Positions 1-11,215 are shown, numbered from the stretch's first letter. The stretch is DNA of 64,000 nt from Ctenosaura bakeri (GCA_948474755.1 CAOLHI010001803.1:248001-312000), one strand, 5' to 3'. Numbers and translations: made by a program. Notes: generated by a model from the letters alone, not told the origin.

Positions 1-31
<31 letters not shown>

Positions 32-34
32 AAA

Positions 35-76
<42 letters not shown>

Positions 77-101
77 TATAATATAATTTTAATTATAATT
101 A

Positions 102-145
<44 letters not shown>

Positions 146-150
146 TGTTA
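1..150. repeat. Compound AT-rich microsatellite with inverted halves
   Basis: The window opens with (TGA)n at 1-31, then (AAT)n at about 37-75, a short AT-rich centre, and (ATT)n at about 106-145. The AAT and ATT tracts are reverse complements of each other, so the block can fold into a long AT hairpin. It abuts the tail of the L2-like LINE to its right and probably grew from that element's A-rich 3' end. Confidence 0.9.
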
Positions 151-488
151 CCCGCATCTCCTCAAGGCTCGAGGCAGAGTATAGCATAGACACAGCTAAA
201 AACAAATCATGATTAAAATACACTAAAGAGCAAACTATTTAAAATACAAATATACCATAATTAAAATATATCATAATTCAAAGTACAATTAAAAGTACAA
301 ATACAGTTAAAAGTACAATTAAAAGTATAATTAAAAATCGACTGGGTAGACCTGCCAGAAGAGATAGGTCTTTAGTGCTTTTTTGAATTTGGATACCATA
401 TTTTGCTGTCGAATCTCTTCCAGCAGGTCATTCCACAGTCTACGGGTGGCTAATGAGAAAGTCTTCTGGGTGACCGTTGCCAGTCTTT
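151..488 (-). mobile_element. L2-like LINE 3' end
   Basis: The segment holds the phrases of a LINE 3' region that recurs in this window at 19.6-20.2, 22.7-23.5 and 41.3-41.6 kb: a 'cccgcatctcc..aaggctcgaggc' tail, an A-rich untranslated part, then 'gaagagataggtctt' and 'cattccacag..gagaaagtct'. Orientation is minus because the microsatellite tail is on the left. L2-like is my classification from the shared tail style; the exact family is not certain. A palindromic MITE interrupts it at 489. Confidence 0.6.
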
Positions 489-668
489 GGCCATTTCCGC
501 ACTAGAGTGTTATAGCGCTATGATTCCACTTTCAACATCCTCTGGAATACTGGGGTTTGCAGTTTAGGGAGGGGCCAGCTGACCCCTCCCGAAACTGCAA
601 ACCCCAGGATTCCATAGGATGTTGAAAGTGGAATCATAGCACTATAACACTCTAGTGCGGAAATGGCC
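489..668. mobile_element. Palindromic MITE, copy 1
   Basis: This is a 180-bp near-perfect inverted repeat with ends GGCCATTTCCGCAC and GTGCGGAAATGGCC. Each arm carries a TTATAGCGCTATGATTCC block and a GGGGTTTGCAGTTT block, and the centre is GGGGCCAGC-like. No coding capacity. Unlike other copies the flanks are not direct repeats; the inverted symmetry continues about 18 bp outward (471-488 against 669-686). Confidence 0.95.
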
Positions 669-860
669 AAAGATTGGCAATGGTCAAAGGAAAGGAGAGA
701 AGGGGGCAGCCAAGCCTTCCAATAAAGGGAATTCCACAGGCTGGGAGTTGCCACCAAGAAAGTTCTATCTCCGGTGCTTGCTAGACAGACCTGCAATGGC
801 AGCAGGACTGAGGGAAAGCCAATTCCCGAGGAACTTAAAAACTCTGGCAGGTTACTAGAG
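669..860 (-). mobile_element. L2-like LINE fragment
   Basis: After the MITE the sequence again contains 'gggaattccacaggctgggag' and 'aagaaagttctatctcc', the same motif order as the segment left of the MITE. It reads as a second, partly overlapping piece of the same LINE family rather than a clean continuation. Confidence 0.45.
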
Positions 861-1448
861 AGCATGAGCGGACAACTCCATGGAAGCCAGGTACCTCCTT
901 CCTCCCCTCAACCTCCCTTCACTCTGCACCCCCCAAGCCCCAATACCTCTGTTTTCTTCTGGCATCAGGAAGAGACAGACCTCCACTTCCTGTGGTCATT
1001 TTGAGAAGCACTGTAGAGGAAACTGGAGGTGTTTCCTCAGAAGACCATCTCTAAATGGTGACCGAAAGTGGAGTGTCTCTTCCTGTCCCCATTTTGAGAG
1101 TGGCTGTAGAAGAAAAGTTGGTAGTTGGAGTTGTATGAGGCTCCAGGGTTCATGGAATGGGGACATTTTTTCAAGTGTTCATGCATGGAGGGGGGCTTCT
1201 CTATGGGGGGGGATTGCAGCTTGGTTGGCTGGGAGGCTTCAGTGGCCACCAAAGTGGGGCCCTGGGCCACACAGAGCACACTCTGACCCCCAAGGGTAGG
1301 GCGAGACACAATCACTTTAATAGGAAACACTACACTTGAGAAGGCCCGTATTGCTACCCTGAAGGCTCCGGCAAGTTCTTATGGGAGAAGATTACTATTC
1401 TTAAATTGATAGGTCAAAAGACAATATCAGTATCGTTTTGAGGCCTAC
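861..1448. other. Intronic sequence without recognised feature
   Basis: I see no coding exon, tandem repeat or family I can name here. It lies directly downstream of the SLC35F4-like exon on the minus strand, so it is intron 2 of that gene. Open frames in it (for example about 880-1299) lack codon structure or any family resemblance. Confidence 0.5.
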
Positions 1449-1746
1449 CTGAATTTTTTGATCGGCGATTGCTTTTCTTGTGCCGTTGCGAGGTGCCCCG
1501 AGTAATAAACAGGGAAAAACATAATGTTCCAGTTTGTGGAAAACCAAGTCATGAATAACGGATAGTCAAAGTTCTTGTACGTGATTTTGACAATCTGCGT
1601 TGTTCCGACCCAGGAGGACGACACGGACAAAATAATCAGAAATCCCCAGACAACCTTGAGAAACGTGGACGTACAAGACTCACACCGAGTCTGAGGGTGG
1701 CTCTCTTGGCTGGTGGTTTCACCATGGGCTTGGGTCCCTTCTTCTC
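1449..1746 (-). CDS. SLC35F4: SLC35F4-like transporter, internal coding exon
   Basis: This exon encodes about 99 residues of a multi-pass membrane protein of the SLC35F group (drug/metabolite transporter superfamily; substrate of SLC35F4 not established to my knowledge). The translation holds a first membrane segment around KVVWGFLIILSVSSSWVGTT, a short loop, a second segment around WNIMFFPVYYSGHL, and then TAQEKQSPIKKF, which I recognise as the SLC35F4 N-terminal region. The minus-strand boundaries are textbook: acceptor 'ttcattgtag' before 1746 and donor AG|GTAGG after 1449. The exon starts with two bases that complete a split codon and ends in phase 2. The first 25 or so residues are hydrophilic and less conserved. 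The next exons lie left of the window. SLC35F3 is the main alternative; wording such as SSWVGTTQIVK favours F4. The frame is open and shows no damage. Confidence 0.82.
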
Positions 1747-2149
1747 CTACAATGAAAGACATCAGGGTCTGTTAACACAACAAAGACCAGCTTGGATCCA
1801 GGTACTGCTTAGCTGAAGGAGTAGATGTGTTCCTAGACATCGTAGCCTTAACAGAAAATTTGGTATCAGAGGCAGAAATAACATGGAAAGAATAGGGATA
1901 GGGTCCAGTACCACAAAAAGAAGAGTGCTTCAACATGTTTCAGCAAACTTTTTATCTATAACAATACGTACATGTGAAATGAAACATCCAGATCAGGTTA
2001 ACCTTCTAGAGACCATTTGAAGGCTTCTTTCAAAATGCATTCAAGGAAGATTTTTTTCTCTCTCCAGCTTTCACTTTGCTTATCATTTCTATTTTGACGG
2101 CTAAACGTATACATCTATGCTTTTATAACATGCTGGTGGGAATGTTCAA
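1747..2149. other. Intron 1, no recognised feature
   Basis: Start of the 24-kb intron between the two SLC35F4-like exons. Apart from the splice acceptor region next to 1746 nothing is recognised. Confidence 0.5.
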
Positions 2150-2235
2150 AAGCACCTGGTAGTTCTTGGTGGTTCCCCATCCAAGTATTAACCAGAGTTG
2201 ACCCTTCCTAACTTCCAAGGTCAGGCAGAATCTAA
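2150..2235 (-). mobile_element. 5S-rRNA-derived SINE head fragment
   Basis: Read on the minus strand, the piece contains the 5S rRNA-like order 'ggaagttaggaagggtcaac', 'ggttaatacttggatgggg' and 'accaccaagaa..accaggtgc'. This is the internal-promoter half of a 5S-derived SINE; the tail is missing. Confidence 0.75.
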
Positions 2236-2240
2236 TAGAA

Positions 2241-2578
2241 ACATAGAATCATAGAAATGTAGAGTTGGAAGAGACCCCAGGGGCCATCCAGTCCAACCCC
2301 CTGCCATGCAGGAACACCCTCAAAGTACTCCTGACAGGTGGCCATCCAGCCTCTGCTTAAAAACCTCCAAAGAAGGAGATTCCACCACACTCCCAGGCAG
2401 CGTATTCCACTGCCGGACAGCCCTGACCATCAGGAAGTTCTTCCTGAGGTTTAGGTGGAATCTCCTTTCCTGCAGCTTGAATCCATTGCTCCTTGTCCTG
2501 GTCTCTGGAGCAGCAGAAAACAAGCCCTCTCCTTCCTCTACATGGCATCCCTTCAAATATTTAAACATGGCCTCCAGG
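2241..2578 (-). mobile_element. CR1 LINE 3' end
   Basis: Minus-strand CR1: the terminal 'catagaatcatagaa' repeat is on the left, followed by the reversed 3' region. The minus frame 2320-2568 still encodes the typical CR1 ORF2 C-terminus ([43 protein letters not shown]). It is 5'-truncated after about 340 bp, as CR1 copies usually are. The intact frame suggests modest age. Confidence 0.95.
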
Positions 2579-3712
2579 GCAGCTCTACATCAGTCAATAA
2601 ATGGCTGGGTGGTGGCTGCATGTATCATATCTCTTTCACCACAGTGGGCCAACTACATCTAACCGTCTGAGGCAAAAACTAAGATGGCACCATCATATTC
2701 TGCATCCAAGAGCCCACCGGACTGGTGGCTGAATCCTTCTTTAATGTGGACAATGGCAATGCGTCTTCCACTGTCTGCCTAGGTTAAAAGAGTTAGAAGG
2801 GGCAAGGCAGGATGTGTGAAACACAGTTTTTGCTTCCAAATCTTGCAGCCATTTCTTACCATCTGTTGCCTGAAGCAACTGACTCACTCTGCCTAATGAT
2901 AGGGCTGGCCCTGATTTTCACATCCCCACCCTTTGCTGTTTCCAACATCAACTCTGTCTCTTTGCAACGGTGTAGGATGCTGTCACTAGGTTTTGTGGGA
3001 GCTTTGGACAGGATATGGGACCCTTGCCTTAGTGATTAAACCCACCTCTCTGCCCCAATCCCTATTCCTTTCTCCATCTTGCTCCCTCTGTTGGATCCAC
3101 AACCCTGGCCAGAAAGCAGAGGTCAAGGCAAAGCAGAGAACTTGTTTTTACTGTTCACCGCAGTGGAGTCTTCCTTACTGACATCAAAATCATTAGCTGT
3201 CATTCACACCCTCCCCCCATCTTTTTAGAATATGCAACACATCCCTTCCCTGGTGCTTCAAACATATACATACATACATACATATATATATTATTTTGTG
3301 TTTAATAAAAATTATTTTTTAAAAAACTGTGATCACTCAGAGTCCTAGTTCAGCACTCACACTATTGCACTCCACTGTCTCCTATGCTAGTATGATAGAT
3401 TCAAAATGCATCCCTTTGCTCAGCAAACATTCAGATGTATGGGAGGAATCATGACTCTCTTCTGGCAATGGATCACAGCTCACTGTTACGGTCCATGCTT
3501 TGCACACATGAAGTCCCAGTTTAAATTCCCCACCTCCGGTAAAAACAATCAGAGACCAGACAATAGGATGAGTTCTTCCCTCCCTTGAGCATTTCCAGAG
3601 GGCTGCCCCAGTCATAAAAGACAGTAGTGACCTAAATGGACAAGCAGTCTGACCTACTCTAAGGTTGCTGTGATCCTCTCTGCCACTGCAGTTCTAACTT
3701 CTTTGTCCAGTT
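2579..3712. other. Intron 1, mostly unassigned
   Basis: No gene or named repeat recognised except a short (ATAC)n/(AT)n run at about 3266-3292. Open frames here look accidental. Confidence 0.5.
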
Positions 3713-4113
3713 GTGAAACCGAACAATGAAGAACAGACAGGAAGAAAATCAACTCATTTGAAATGTGGTACGGGAGGAGGGTTCAAGAAAAACCATGAAC
3801 TGCTTAAAAAAAAATTGAATGGGTTTAAGACCACAGCAAGCTATAAACTCCCACTAGAAAGGAAGGTGACTCAACAGAGGCTGCTGTACTTTGGGCATAT
3901 CATGAGAAAACATGACTCATCAGAAAAGGCAATAATGCTTGGTAAGGCAGAAGACGGAAGGAAAAGGGAAAGGTTGCATTACAGATGAACAGATTCAATA
4001 AAGGAACCCCAAGTTTCCAATGGCTGTTAATGACAGAGTCTCTTGGAGTTGTCTCATTCCTAGGATCACCCTAAGTTGAATCCGACTTGATGGTAAACAA
4101 TAACAACAACAAT
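3713..4113 (+). mobile_element. RTE-BovB LINE 3' end
   Basis: The plus frame 3713-3988 ends with the RTE-BovB ORF2 C-terminal signature: LTQQRL-like 'VTQQRLLYFGHIMRK', then 'IMLGKAEDGRKRER'. It is followed by the diverged remainder of the ORF and a 3' tail 'taagttgaatccgacttgatgg' running into (AAC)n-like repeats. The tail resembles that of the Sauria SINEs in this window. The copy is 5'-truncated and the frame is broken after residue 91. Confidence 0.85.
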
Positions 4114-4443
4114 ATATGCGTATTCTTCTCAATACACAGCCCTTTGCAATCAGAAGGGGTATCAACTTGATTTCAAAGAAATTAGGTATCATCTCTGTTT
4201 CCCCAGCAAACCAAATAGATGGCTGCCAATGTCCTGGCTGTTAGCTTATGGAAGAACAGGTTTTAGTGGGCAGAAACCTCCATGGACCTCCATCAGATGC
4301 ATCCAAATATAATCTGCCTCTGAACATACAGGCGTCCAGACTAACATTCTTTCATAGCCCCCATCCTCATTAATTTAACTCCCCTTTTAAAGCCAGCTGA
4401 CTGGCTTCCATCGCTAGATCAACAGTTCCACTATCAGCTTTAT
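4114..4443. other. Intron 1, unassigned
   Basis: Nothing recognised between the BovB end and the next CR1 piece. Confidence 0.5.
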
Positions 4444-4985
4444 GAAGAATCATCAAATCACAGAGTTATAGAATGAGAAGGAACTGTAAAGTCCATCTAG
4501 TCCAATCCCCTGCCATGCAGGAACACATGATTAAAACACTCTTGACAGATGGTGATTAAACTTCTGCTTGAAAACCTCCAAAGTAAAAAGAGTCTATCAC
4601 TTTCTGAAGCAATCTATTCCACTGTCAGTAAAGTATAGTTCTTCCTAATGCTTAGGTGGACTCTCACTTCTTGTCATTTGAATCCACTGGTTTGGATCTT
4701 AGTATCTGGAGCAGCAGGAAACAAGTTTCCTCTATCTTCTCCATGACATCTTTTTAAAGAAGGCTATCATATTATCTCTTCTCTTCTCCAAGCTAATACC
4801 CAGATCACTAAGCCATTCCTCATGGAGCTTGGGTCTGACACCTTTTATCTCATTCATCACTCACTTATGGACATGTTCCAGCTTGACAATATCTTCCTTG
4901 AACTATAGTGCCTTCAGCTGGACACAGGACTCCAGGTGAGATCTGGCCAAAGCATAATAAAGGGGTGCTATTACTTCCTCAACTT
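4444..4985 (-). mobile_element. CR1 LINE, old diverged copy
   Basis: CR1 3' half on the minus strand: 'catgcaggaacac', 'aaaacctccaaag', 'ctggagcagcaggaaacaag', then 'gacatgttccagcttgaca' and 'tggacacaggactccagg'. Stop codons and indels have destroyed the frame, so it is much older than the copy at 34.5 kb. Confidence 0.9.
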
Positions 4986-5389
4986 CCTCAATTTCCCTCC
5001 ATTCCATTTCATTGGATGTGGCAGAACTTGGGTACGGGTATTAAAGAAAAAGACTTACGAGAGATTAAGGCCCAGAAGAGTATTAAAGGCAGCTAAGGTG
5101 GAAAGCTTACTATCTGAGAGCTGGCATGCTAAAAGATAAACTTGTTTATACAGAAGAATTGTCTGCCACAGGTATAACACTGGAACATGCTGGGATAACA
5201 TTGCAAAAGAACTGCAAGCTTCAAGTAAACTATCATGGCCTCGGCTAGCAGTTCTGGAACAAAGCTAAAACAACTGGGTACCAAGAAGATGAAACTGCTA
5301 GCAGGTGATCGCACCAAGGTTGGCATCTTGTTTGTGAGTTAGGCATGCATAAATTCTCCCGTGTAAGCAGTTGGACATTTTTGTCTGAT

Positions 5390-5570
5390 GCAGAATTCTG
5401 TATCCAGTTGAAAGACTGAAAAAGCGGAGTTGCATGAGGTGCCCTTGCACATGTGGCAACACTGTGAATCACACACGCAGATGCATAACTGCACATCGTG
5501 CATTTCACTTGCATACACTGCCTGTTGCAATTGTGCATGTTGCTTTTGTCTGTGCAGTATTACTATTCAC
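5390..5570. repeat. TGCA-rich segment
   Basis: The segment is unusually rich in TGCA ('gttgcatgaggtgcccttgcac', 'cagatgcataactgcacat', 'gttgcaattgtgcatg'). It resembles a dispersed TGCA-rich family also seen at 22.4, 26.8, 28.1 and 59.6 kb, but the match here is one of composition more than of sequence. Confidence 0.35.
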
Positions 5571-5823
5571 TAATGTTCCATTGCCCCATAATTCTGTGAG
5601 TGAAAACTGAACTCTGTATCCTTCATGTGGGATATTGGCCTCAGTTTATAAGACTGTGGAAAACCCTTGGCACATTGGAAGCTGTCCCATCCACCTGGAT
5701 GTCCATCAGCTGCATGCTTTGTTTCCCCATATCCATATCTATATCTGTTTAGTTAGCTGATGGGCTGTTATGTCTCCGTTGGTGTGTGTCTAATTGCTTG
5801 GTATTAGAAACATAAGAAAGCTT

Positions 5824-6060
5824 TGTAAGATTGTATACGATCTACTGAAGTCGTTATTCAGGCGGAGAGTGTCACGTGGAGATCTGGGCCAGCCAGGGCT
5901 GTGACAGATCAAGCCGGCTTTTATTCTCTCTCCCTGGAGAAGCAGCACTCTTATATACAATTACCACCCCCCGGCTACCTCTCCATCCTTAATCACCCTT
6001 CCACTTTCCCTAAGCCCACACTCTTGTGGGTATAGGGCAAAGCATTTTCAGGTTTATTCC
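5824..6060 (-). mobile_element. LTR-like segment (possible solo LTR)
   Basis: On the minus strand a TATATAA box (5951-5957) is followed about 30 bp later by a poly(A) signal AATAAA (5920-5925). The segment then runs to a possible ..TTACA end at 5824. The close TATA to poly(A) spacing is typical of retroviral or other LTRs. The upstream end and target duplications could not be fixed, so the limits are approximate. Confidence 0.4.
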
Positions 6061-6581
6061 AACTGAATGTGTCAATTGTGGGAATGTGTGTAACTGAGCT
6101 CAAATTAGAGACACTATATTGAGGCTGCTCTTATAAAAAATAGAATAAAATCTTTATTAGAAGAACTAACAAGGGAAAGGTCTTGGGCATATCAATGTTA
6201 TCAAACAGAAAAGAACTTCTAGCTCTTAACAGGCAAACACTTCCCTAAGTTAACAAGCCCTTAGTTTTTTTCCCACTCTCTCTCTCACTCACTCACTGAA
6301 GGAACTCTTTTTCAAACTCTGTTAACCTAGGTTAGTCAGAGAATCAATCAAATTAAATCCCCTCTGTTGCAGTTCTGCTGGCTATGCCCCCCCACCTCAG
6401 GTTCATCACAGAGAGGTGTAGAAGCTGCATAGGATCCTATAAGGAACTGCAGAGGTCCATCATACAAGTGTTACAAATGATGGAGAAAAGCATTTACTTC
6501 AGGTCCTCCCCCTGCCCCGCTTAACAACCAAAACAATTAAGCCACTAGGAATAAACTCCAACATTCTACATCAGCTATTTT
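6061..6581. other. Unassigned
   Basis: AT-rich stretch with an AATAAA/CTTTATT cluster near 6143-6158 and a pyrimidine run at 6275-6295. It could be internal or flanking sequence of the LTR-like element to its left, but I cannot show it. Confidence 0.4.
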
Positions 6582-7044
6582 GGCCCTTTCCACACGTGGG
6601 CGGAGAAGCGGGTGAAGCCACACTGAAACAGAGCTTACTTTAGTCCGTCGCCATGTGGAGCAGCGCATTTCGCTGCTCCACACGCGTCGGCGTCCCATGG
6701 TGTCCGGCAGCGCCCAAAATGGCGGCTTACGACTGGCAGAGGCTCTCCACCAACCGGAGAACCTCGCCAGCTGGAAATCTCACCCCCGGCAGATCTGCCT
6801 GCACGCCCTTGCGCACGCCTGGGCGCTGCAATGCAGCTGCATGGGGCTGCACGCCCCTTGCCTTTTAAAAACCACATAAAAAGTAGTTTTTAAAAAGCAC
6901 GCAGCGGCGCCACTTTCGGGCGCCCAAGCGTGGATCGGGGTGTGGAATTACTCTAAAGTAATCCACCCCAATCCACTTTACGGTGTAGACGACCTCCCAC
7001 GGAGGTTGCGCCACCACGTGTTATTTCCCCGGGGGGAAAGGGCC
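6582..7044. mobile_element. CpG-rich MITE, subfamily A
   Basis: A 463-bp element with inverted ends GGCCCTTTCCACAC / GGAAAGGGCC. The interior is very CpG-rich with a local hairpin (cgccatgtggagcagcg / cgctgctccacacg) and an 'aaaatggcggctt' block shared with the element at 49.9 kb. Flanking 3-mers are TTT and TTA, so the target duplication is imperfect. No coding capacity; short frames within it are products of the GC-rich composition. Confidence 0.8.
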
Positions 7045-7603
7045 TTAGTTAACATATGCTAAATAACATCTCCTGGCCTGATCCTCTCCCATCCTATCTT
7101 AAGAGCCAGCAGCTAGGTCTGGCAAAGGAGCTCCATTCAGCTTCTGATCAGGACACAAGAAGGATGATGTTTCCACCACCAGCCCATCAGGGATATGACA
7201 TTTCCACCGCCTTCTCCTGCCAAGAATGAGGCTGCACAAAAGACTTGCAAAAAGATGGACCCACCTTTGCTTGCTGGAAACATCTTCCTTCTTGTACCTC
7301 AATAAGAAACTGAGCTGACCTCCTTCACTGATCTGTCTGCTGGCTGTTAAGGTGGGCTGGGGTGACATTTATGCCGGTTCATAATAAGACCATAGAGTCT
7401 TACTGAATACAGACCAATTATGGATCCATAGCCTTAGGTTAAAGATCTGTAACTGCAATACTGAATGTTAGCCCAGGACTTTATTCTCCCAATGTGAATT
7501 GACTTAGAGATCCAATGGGCTCAACTTGCTAGAATTTTCCAAGATAATCATACTACATGATTGCTTCTGTCCACCTCCTCTTCCATCCCCTTTTCACAAC
7601 TAA
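7045..7603. other. Intron 1, unassigned
   Basis: No exon or known repeat family recognised between two MITEs. Confidence 0.5.
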
Positions 7604-7782
7604 GGTCATTTCCGCACTCGGCTGTTATAGCGCTATGATTCCACTTTCAACATCCTATGGAATCCTGGGGTTTGCAGTTCGGGAGGGGCCGGCCGGCCCC
7701 TCCTGAAACTGCAAACCCCAGGATTCCATAGGATGTTGAAAGTGGAATCATCGCGCTATAACAGCCTAGTGCAGAAATGGCC
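7604..7782. mobile_element. Palindromic MITE, copy 2
   Basis: Palindrome of 179 bp with left end GGTCATTTCCGCAC and right end GTGCAGAAATGGCC, flanked by a perfect 3-bp duplication TAA (7601-7603 and 7783-7785). Centre is GGGGCCGGCCGGCCCC. Confidence 0.95.
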
Positions 7783-8045
7783 TAAGAAAAATACACTAAG
7801 GGATGGATTATTTATTTCAGCATTTGCCACCTTTACGCTTATCTCAAAACAAAGTCTTGAAAAGTTACTTTGTTTGACTGGAATCGCAAGAATGGTTTCT
7901 CTTTTATAATCACAGCAGTAAACATGGTGAAGAATTGAATAATAACTGAACTGTACTGTTATTTTCAGCCAGAAGAGCTCACTAACTCATTGGGATTTAC
8001 CTATGTACTGTATCACGGTTCAGTAATGCATCAAATGTATATATT

Positions 8046-8600
8046 CTATTTTTTAAAATATTTTTATTAGTGTGTATTTAGTATATAAAACAACAGTAAA
8101 CAAACAGACTCTACATCTAACTGAACACTAGATTAAACTAAACTACAACTAAACTGAAGAAAAGGGGGGCAAAAATACATCCAAATGACTTCTTACTCAC
8201 CAGCTTTTGGTTCTAAGATAACCTACAAGATATATTTCTTCTATTGTGTCTATCATTATCACACTACTGGCTAGCATTTAATAACCATAACCTTAACCAT
8301 CAAAAACAGTAACTGATTTTTTCACCCAACAGTCTCTTAGATATACAATAAATTTATCCCTGTCATTTTTAAATTTAACCAAAGATCCTTCCTTAACTAA
8401 AAAAGTTTATTTCTGCCAAACCCAGCATCTTCAACAGTCAGACTTCATGAGAAGGAGTAGCCACACTTTTCCATTCCTGCCACCACGATCGTGTGGCAGA
8501 AGATTGTTCCCGGCTTCTTATCAGTCTGTTTATCAGTCAGACCCAATTTTTAAAAAGTCCAAGTTTCAGTTGAATCTTTAAGATGTCTGCCACCAGTTTA
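8046..8600 (-). mobile_element. L1-like poly(A) retroelement 3' end (probable)
   Basis: Begins with a T-rich run 'ttttttaaaatatttttatta' (the reversed poly(A) end) followed by an A-rich body. The same opening occurs at 19.09 kb and 62.02 kb, the last with a clear target duplication, so I read this as a minus-strand, 5'-truncated LINE. The right limit is a guess. Confidence 0.45.
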
Positions 8601-9754
8601 TCTACTCTAGATGGAATTAACCAAGGGGATTCAAGCCTTTATCCATAAAAACATATTCTGGAGAAAATACCACCTCCGCATCCAGCTCATGGAGTACCTG
8701 GCAGGATCTTTTTGGTTGCTGCACCAAAGCTTTGGCATTCCTTTGCCAATCTGGTCTGTCTCACTCTTTCTTTTGTTAGCCTTCCTGTTCCGACAACCAC
8801 CTGCTAAATTTTAAATCTACCGATGCTTTAATGTCCTACCGATGCTTTAAATTTAATGCTTTAATTTTGTGGAATGTACACATGCTTTATCTTTTAACGT
8901 ACACATACTTTATCTTTTCATTACTGAGATAAATATATTCATTTTATTTTGTCATTTTTGAAAGCTGCCTTGAGACCAAGCACGAAAAAGGAGGTGTTAG
9001 CTATTCGAGATTCAGATACTTCAGTAAATCATTTTCTAGAAAACCTTAATGGGTCTCTTCAGTATGTCAGCAAAGAGAACCTCTCTTGAATCTGAATGTT
9101 TCCACATTATGAATTTCAAATTGACTTAGTGCTCATCTCCTCTTCTTAATGAACCCCAATGGAGATTATAGTTCTCTGAATGAAGCGGTAGTGGGGATCA
9201 TTATCAGAGAGTTCTTGGAGGGAATCTGTGACAGCCAAAGAGGTCTAAAATTTGGGTGTGGATCAAAGGTACAACGGCAGTGGGGACAAAATGAGGGCAT
9301 TTATCTCCCTCCCTCAAAAAAGAATTCTCCTCCCTCAATGAAAGTTTCCTTCAATCCTTAAATTTCTAGCATTGCAGAAACCTAAAACTTCGGTTGAGCA
9401 TTTAGAAATACAGCACGAGCATTCAAAGAAAAGGAACAAAATGATCAAGGAAAGGTGAAGACAGCAAACGGAAAAGATGTAGGTGTGAACCATTTTCAGC
9501 GCCTCACTCTCGGTTATGCTAGAAATTTGAGGAATGAAGGAAAATATCGTCAAGGGACAGAACTCTTATTTGGACTGGTAATAACCTCATCTCCCCCTCC
9601 TCTTGTCAGTGTGGATGGGGCCAGCAAGCCCCATCTAAGGTCACATCAACGCTACCATAAGTTTTGGACAGTTTCACAGTTCATCACCTTTGAAACTACT
9701 GATCTAAGGAGCATATGGCTCTCTAAATACTAATTTCTTAAGTTCTCTATGAGG
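8601..9754. other. Intron 1, unassigned
   Basis: Includes a small open frame at 8611-8814 with no family resemblance, and around 8960 a phrase 'aaagctgccttgag' typical of L2-like 3' ends. No exon recognised. Confidence 0.45.
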
Positions 9755-9884
9755 GTTGTTGATGTTGTTGGGTTCCTTCAAGTCATTTCTGGGGCTGAGA
9801 GTGGGTCACCCAGTGGGGAACCAAACCCTGCTCTCCTGGGTCTCCAGTGCTCAGACCACTACACCATGCTGGCTCTCTCTCTCT
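9755..9884 (-). mobile_element. Sauria SINE, internally deleted
   Basis: Minus-strand copy. Its tRNA-derived head reads 'agccagcatggtgtagtgg' and 'cactgggtgacc' follows the B-box region; the tail ends in 'aatgacttgaagga' and (AAC)n. About half of the usual length is missing from the middle. Confidence 0.9.
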
Positions 9885-10515
9885 GGGGCTAACTACTCTA
9901 AATCTACACTTCAGTGATTTTGTTCATAGTCTGTGCTTGAGCTGTTCTCATCCCATCCACAATTCAGAGGTGATCCCTTGAACTTCAACAGAAGACAGAA
10001 GAAGAGAAAGAATCCTATTTCTTCAGGTCTGACACCAGTTATGTCTTTCACAAGGAAAGGGAGCAAGGGCAGAAGTCACGTTTGAAGAAACTTCTTTACA
10101 CTTTCTTTAGTGTGTTCCTAGTGGTCCAGATTTGACCATCCATGAACATCAAAGATGAGTGCTTCTTCTGCTGGTGTTCTTCTCTTTTCTTCCTGGTTTG
10201 AATGAGATTAAAAGGACTGGTGCTTTTGGCACAGTAGAACCAAGATGATTTGTGGAGTTTCCTAAGAGCCAGGCTGATCTAAAGATGTCCTACTCCTAAT
10301 GAGTGACTGTGAGGAATGACTGCATCACCCATAAGAGGTCTTGGTGGCCATATTGATCTCCTGAATGCAATTAGCTCACCATGAACATCTGTGCAAGACA
10401 ACACCACAGCTCTTTTACCCCTTCATTCTTCCTGCCCATCAAAACCCAAGAGAAAAGGACTAGCCAGATAATGGCAGTCACAACACAGGAAACCATCCCA
10501 TTCATTACTTGGAAA
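9885..10515. other. Intron 1, unassigned
   Basis: No recognised repeat or exon. Confidence 0.5.
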
Positions 10516-10860
10516 GACTTTGGCCTCACCTGAGGCTGAAAGGGGAGCCGTAACACCTGGGGAGACCGCTATCGTACGCCTACCTGATCTGTTCTGCCTC
10601 TCTCCTCTGCCGTGCCGACAAAATCCAGAGGGACTCCGACTCTGCAGCTCTAGAATGGGAGCAGCAGAATCTTCAGCAGCGGAGAAAGGGGAATGCTGCC
10701 TGCGGATGCCACGCTGCGTGCCGGGGCAGTTGGCGCCTGGCTTGCATCGGACGACAGAGGATTGGGAGGCACCTGAGAAGAAAGAGGTTGCATCAGTTTG
10801 GTGGGTAAACTCCCCAGTGGATGGAATGTGAGGTTGGCAAGGTCTTCATTCATTCAGAAT
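10516..10860 (-). other. GC-rich segment with splice-donor motifs, possible non-coding exon
   Basis: A locally GC- and CpG-rich stretch inside the intron. On the minus strand it holds two strong donor-like sequences: CAG|GTGAGG (about 10530) and TCAG|GTAGGC (about 10583). It does not resemble the repeat families of this window. It could be an alternative first exon or unrelated sequence; no coding frame with convincing content is present. Confidence 0.25.
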
Positions 10861-11215
10861 TTGGGGGAAAAGCTGTGTTGGTAGACTGCAACCAATGACA
10901 GCTGGTGGCTTCCATGTCAGTGGAGTATTTAATCCACTTCAGATTTTATAAATTTATGCAGCACCTTGGACAGTTCCTTAATCAGCACCTTGGAGAGCTC
11001 TTTTGTAAAAACCAATGTGGTTCCACCACTTCAATAGCACGGAAATCACCAGCCATCACTGACCAACATTCCCAGAATTTCCCAGGCAACCTGGACAACA
11101 ACCACAATGTTATTACCAAATTTCTCTGCAACCTGAGCTTTTTATACGCAATAAGATCATTTCTATTCAGCATTTTTTTCTTGTATAGCTGAATCAAATT
11201 TGCTTTGCCAAGCCC

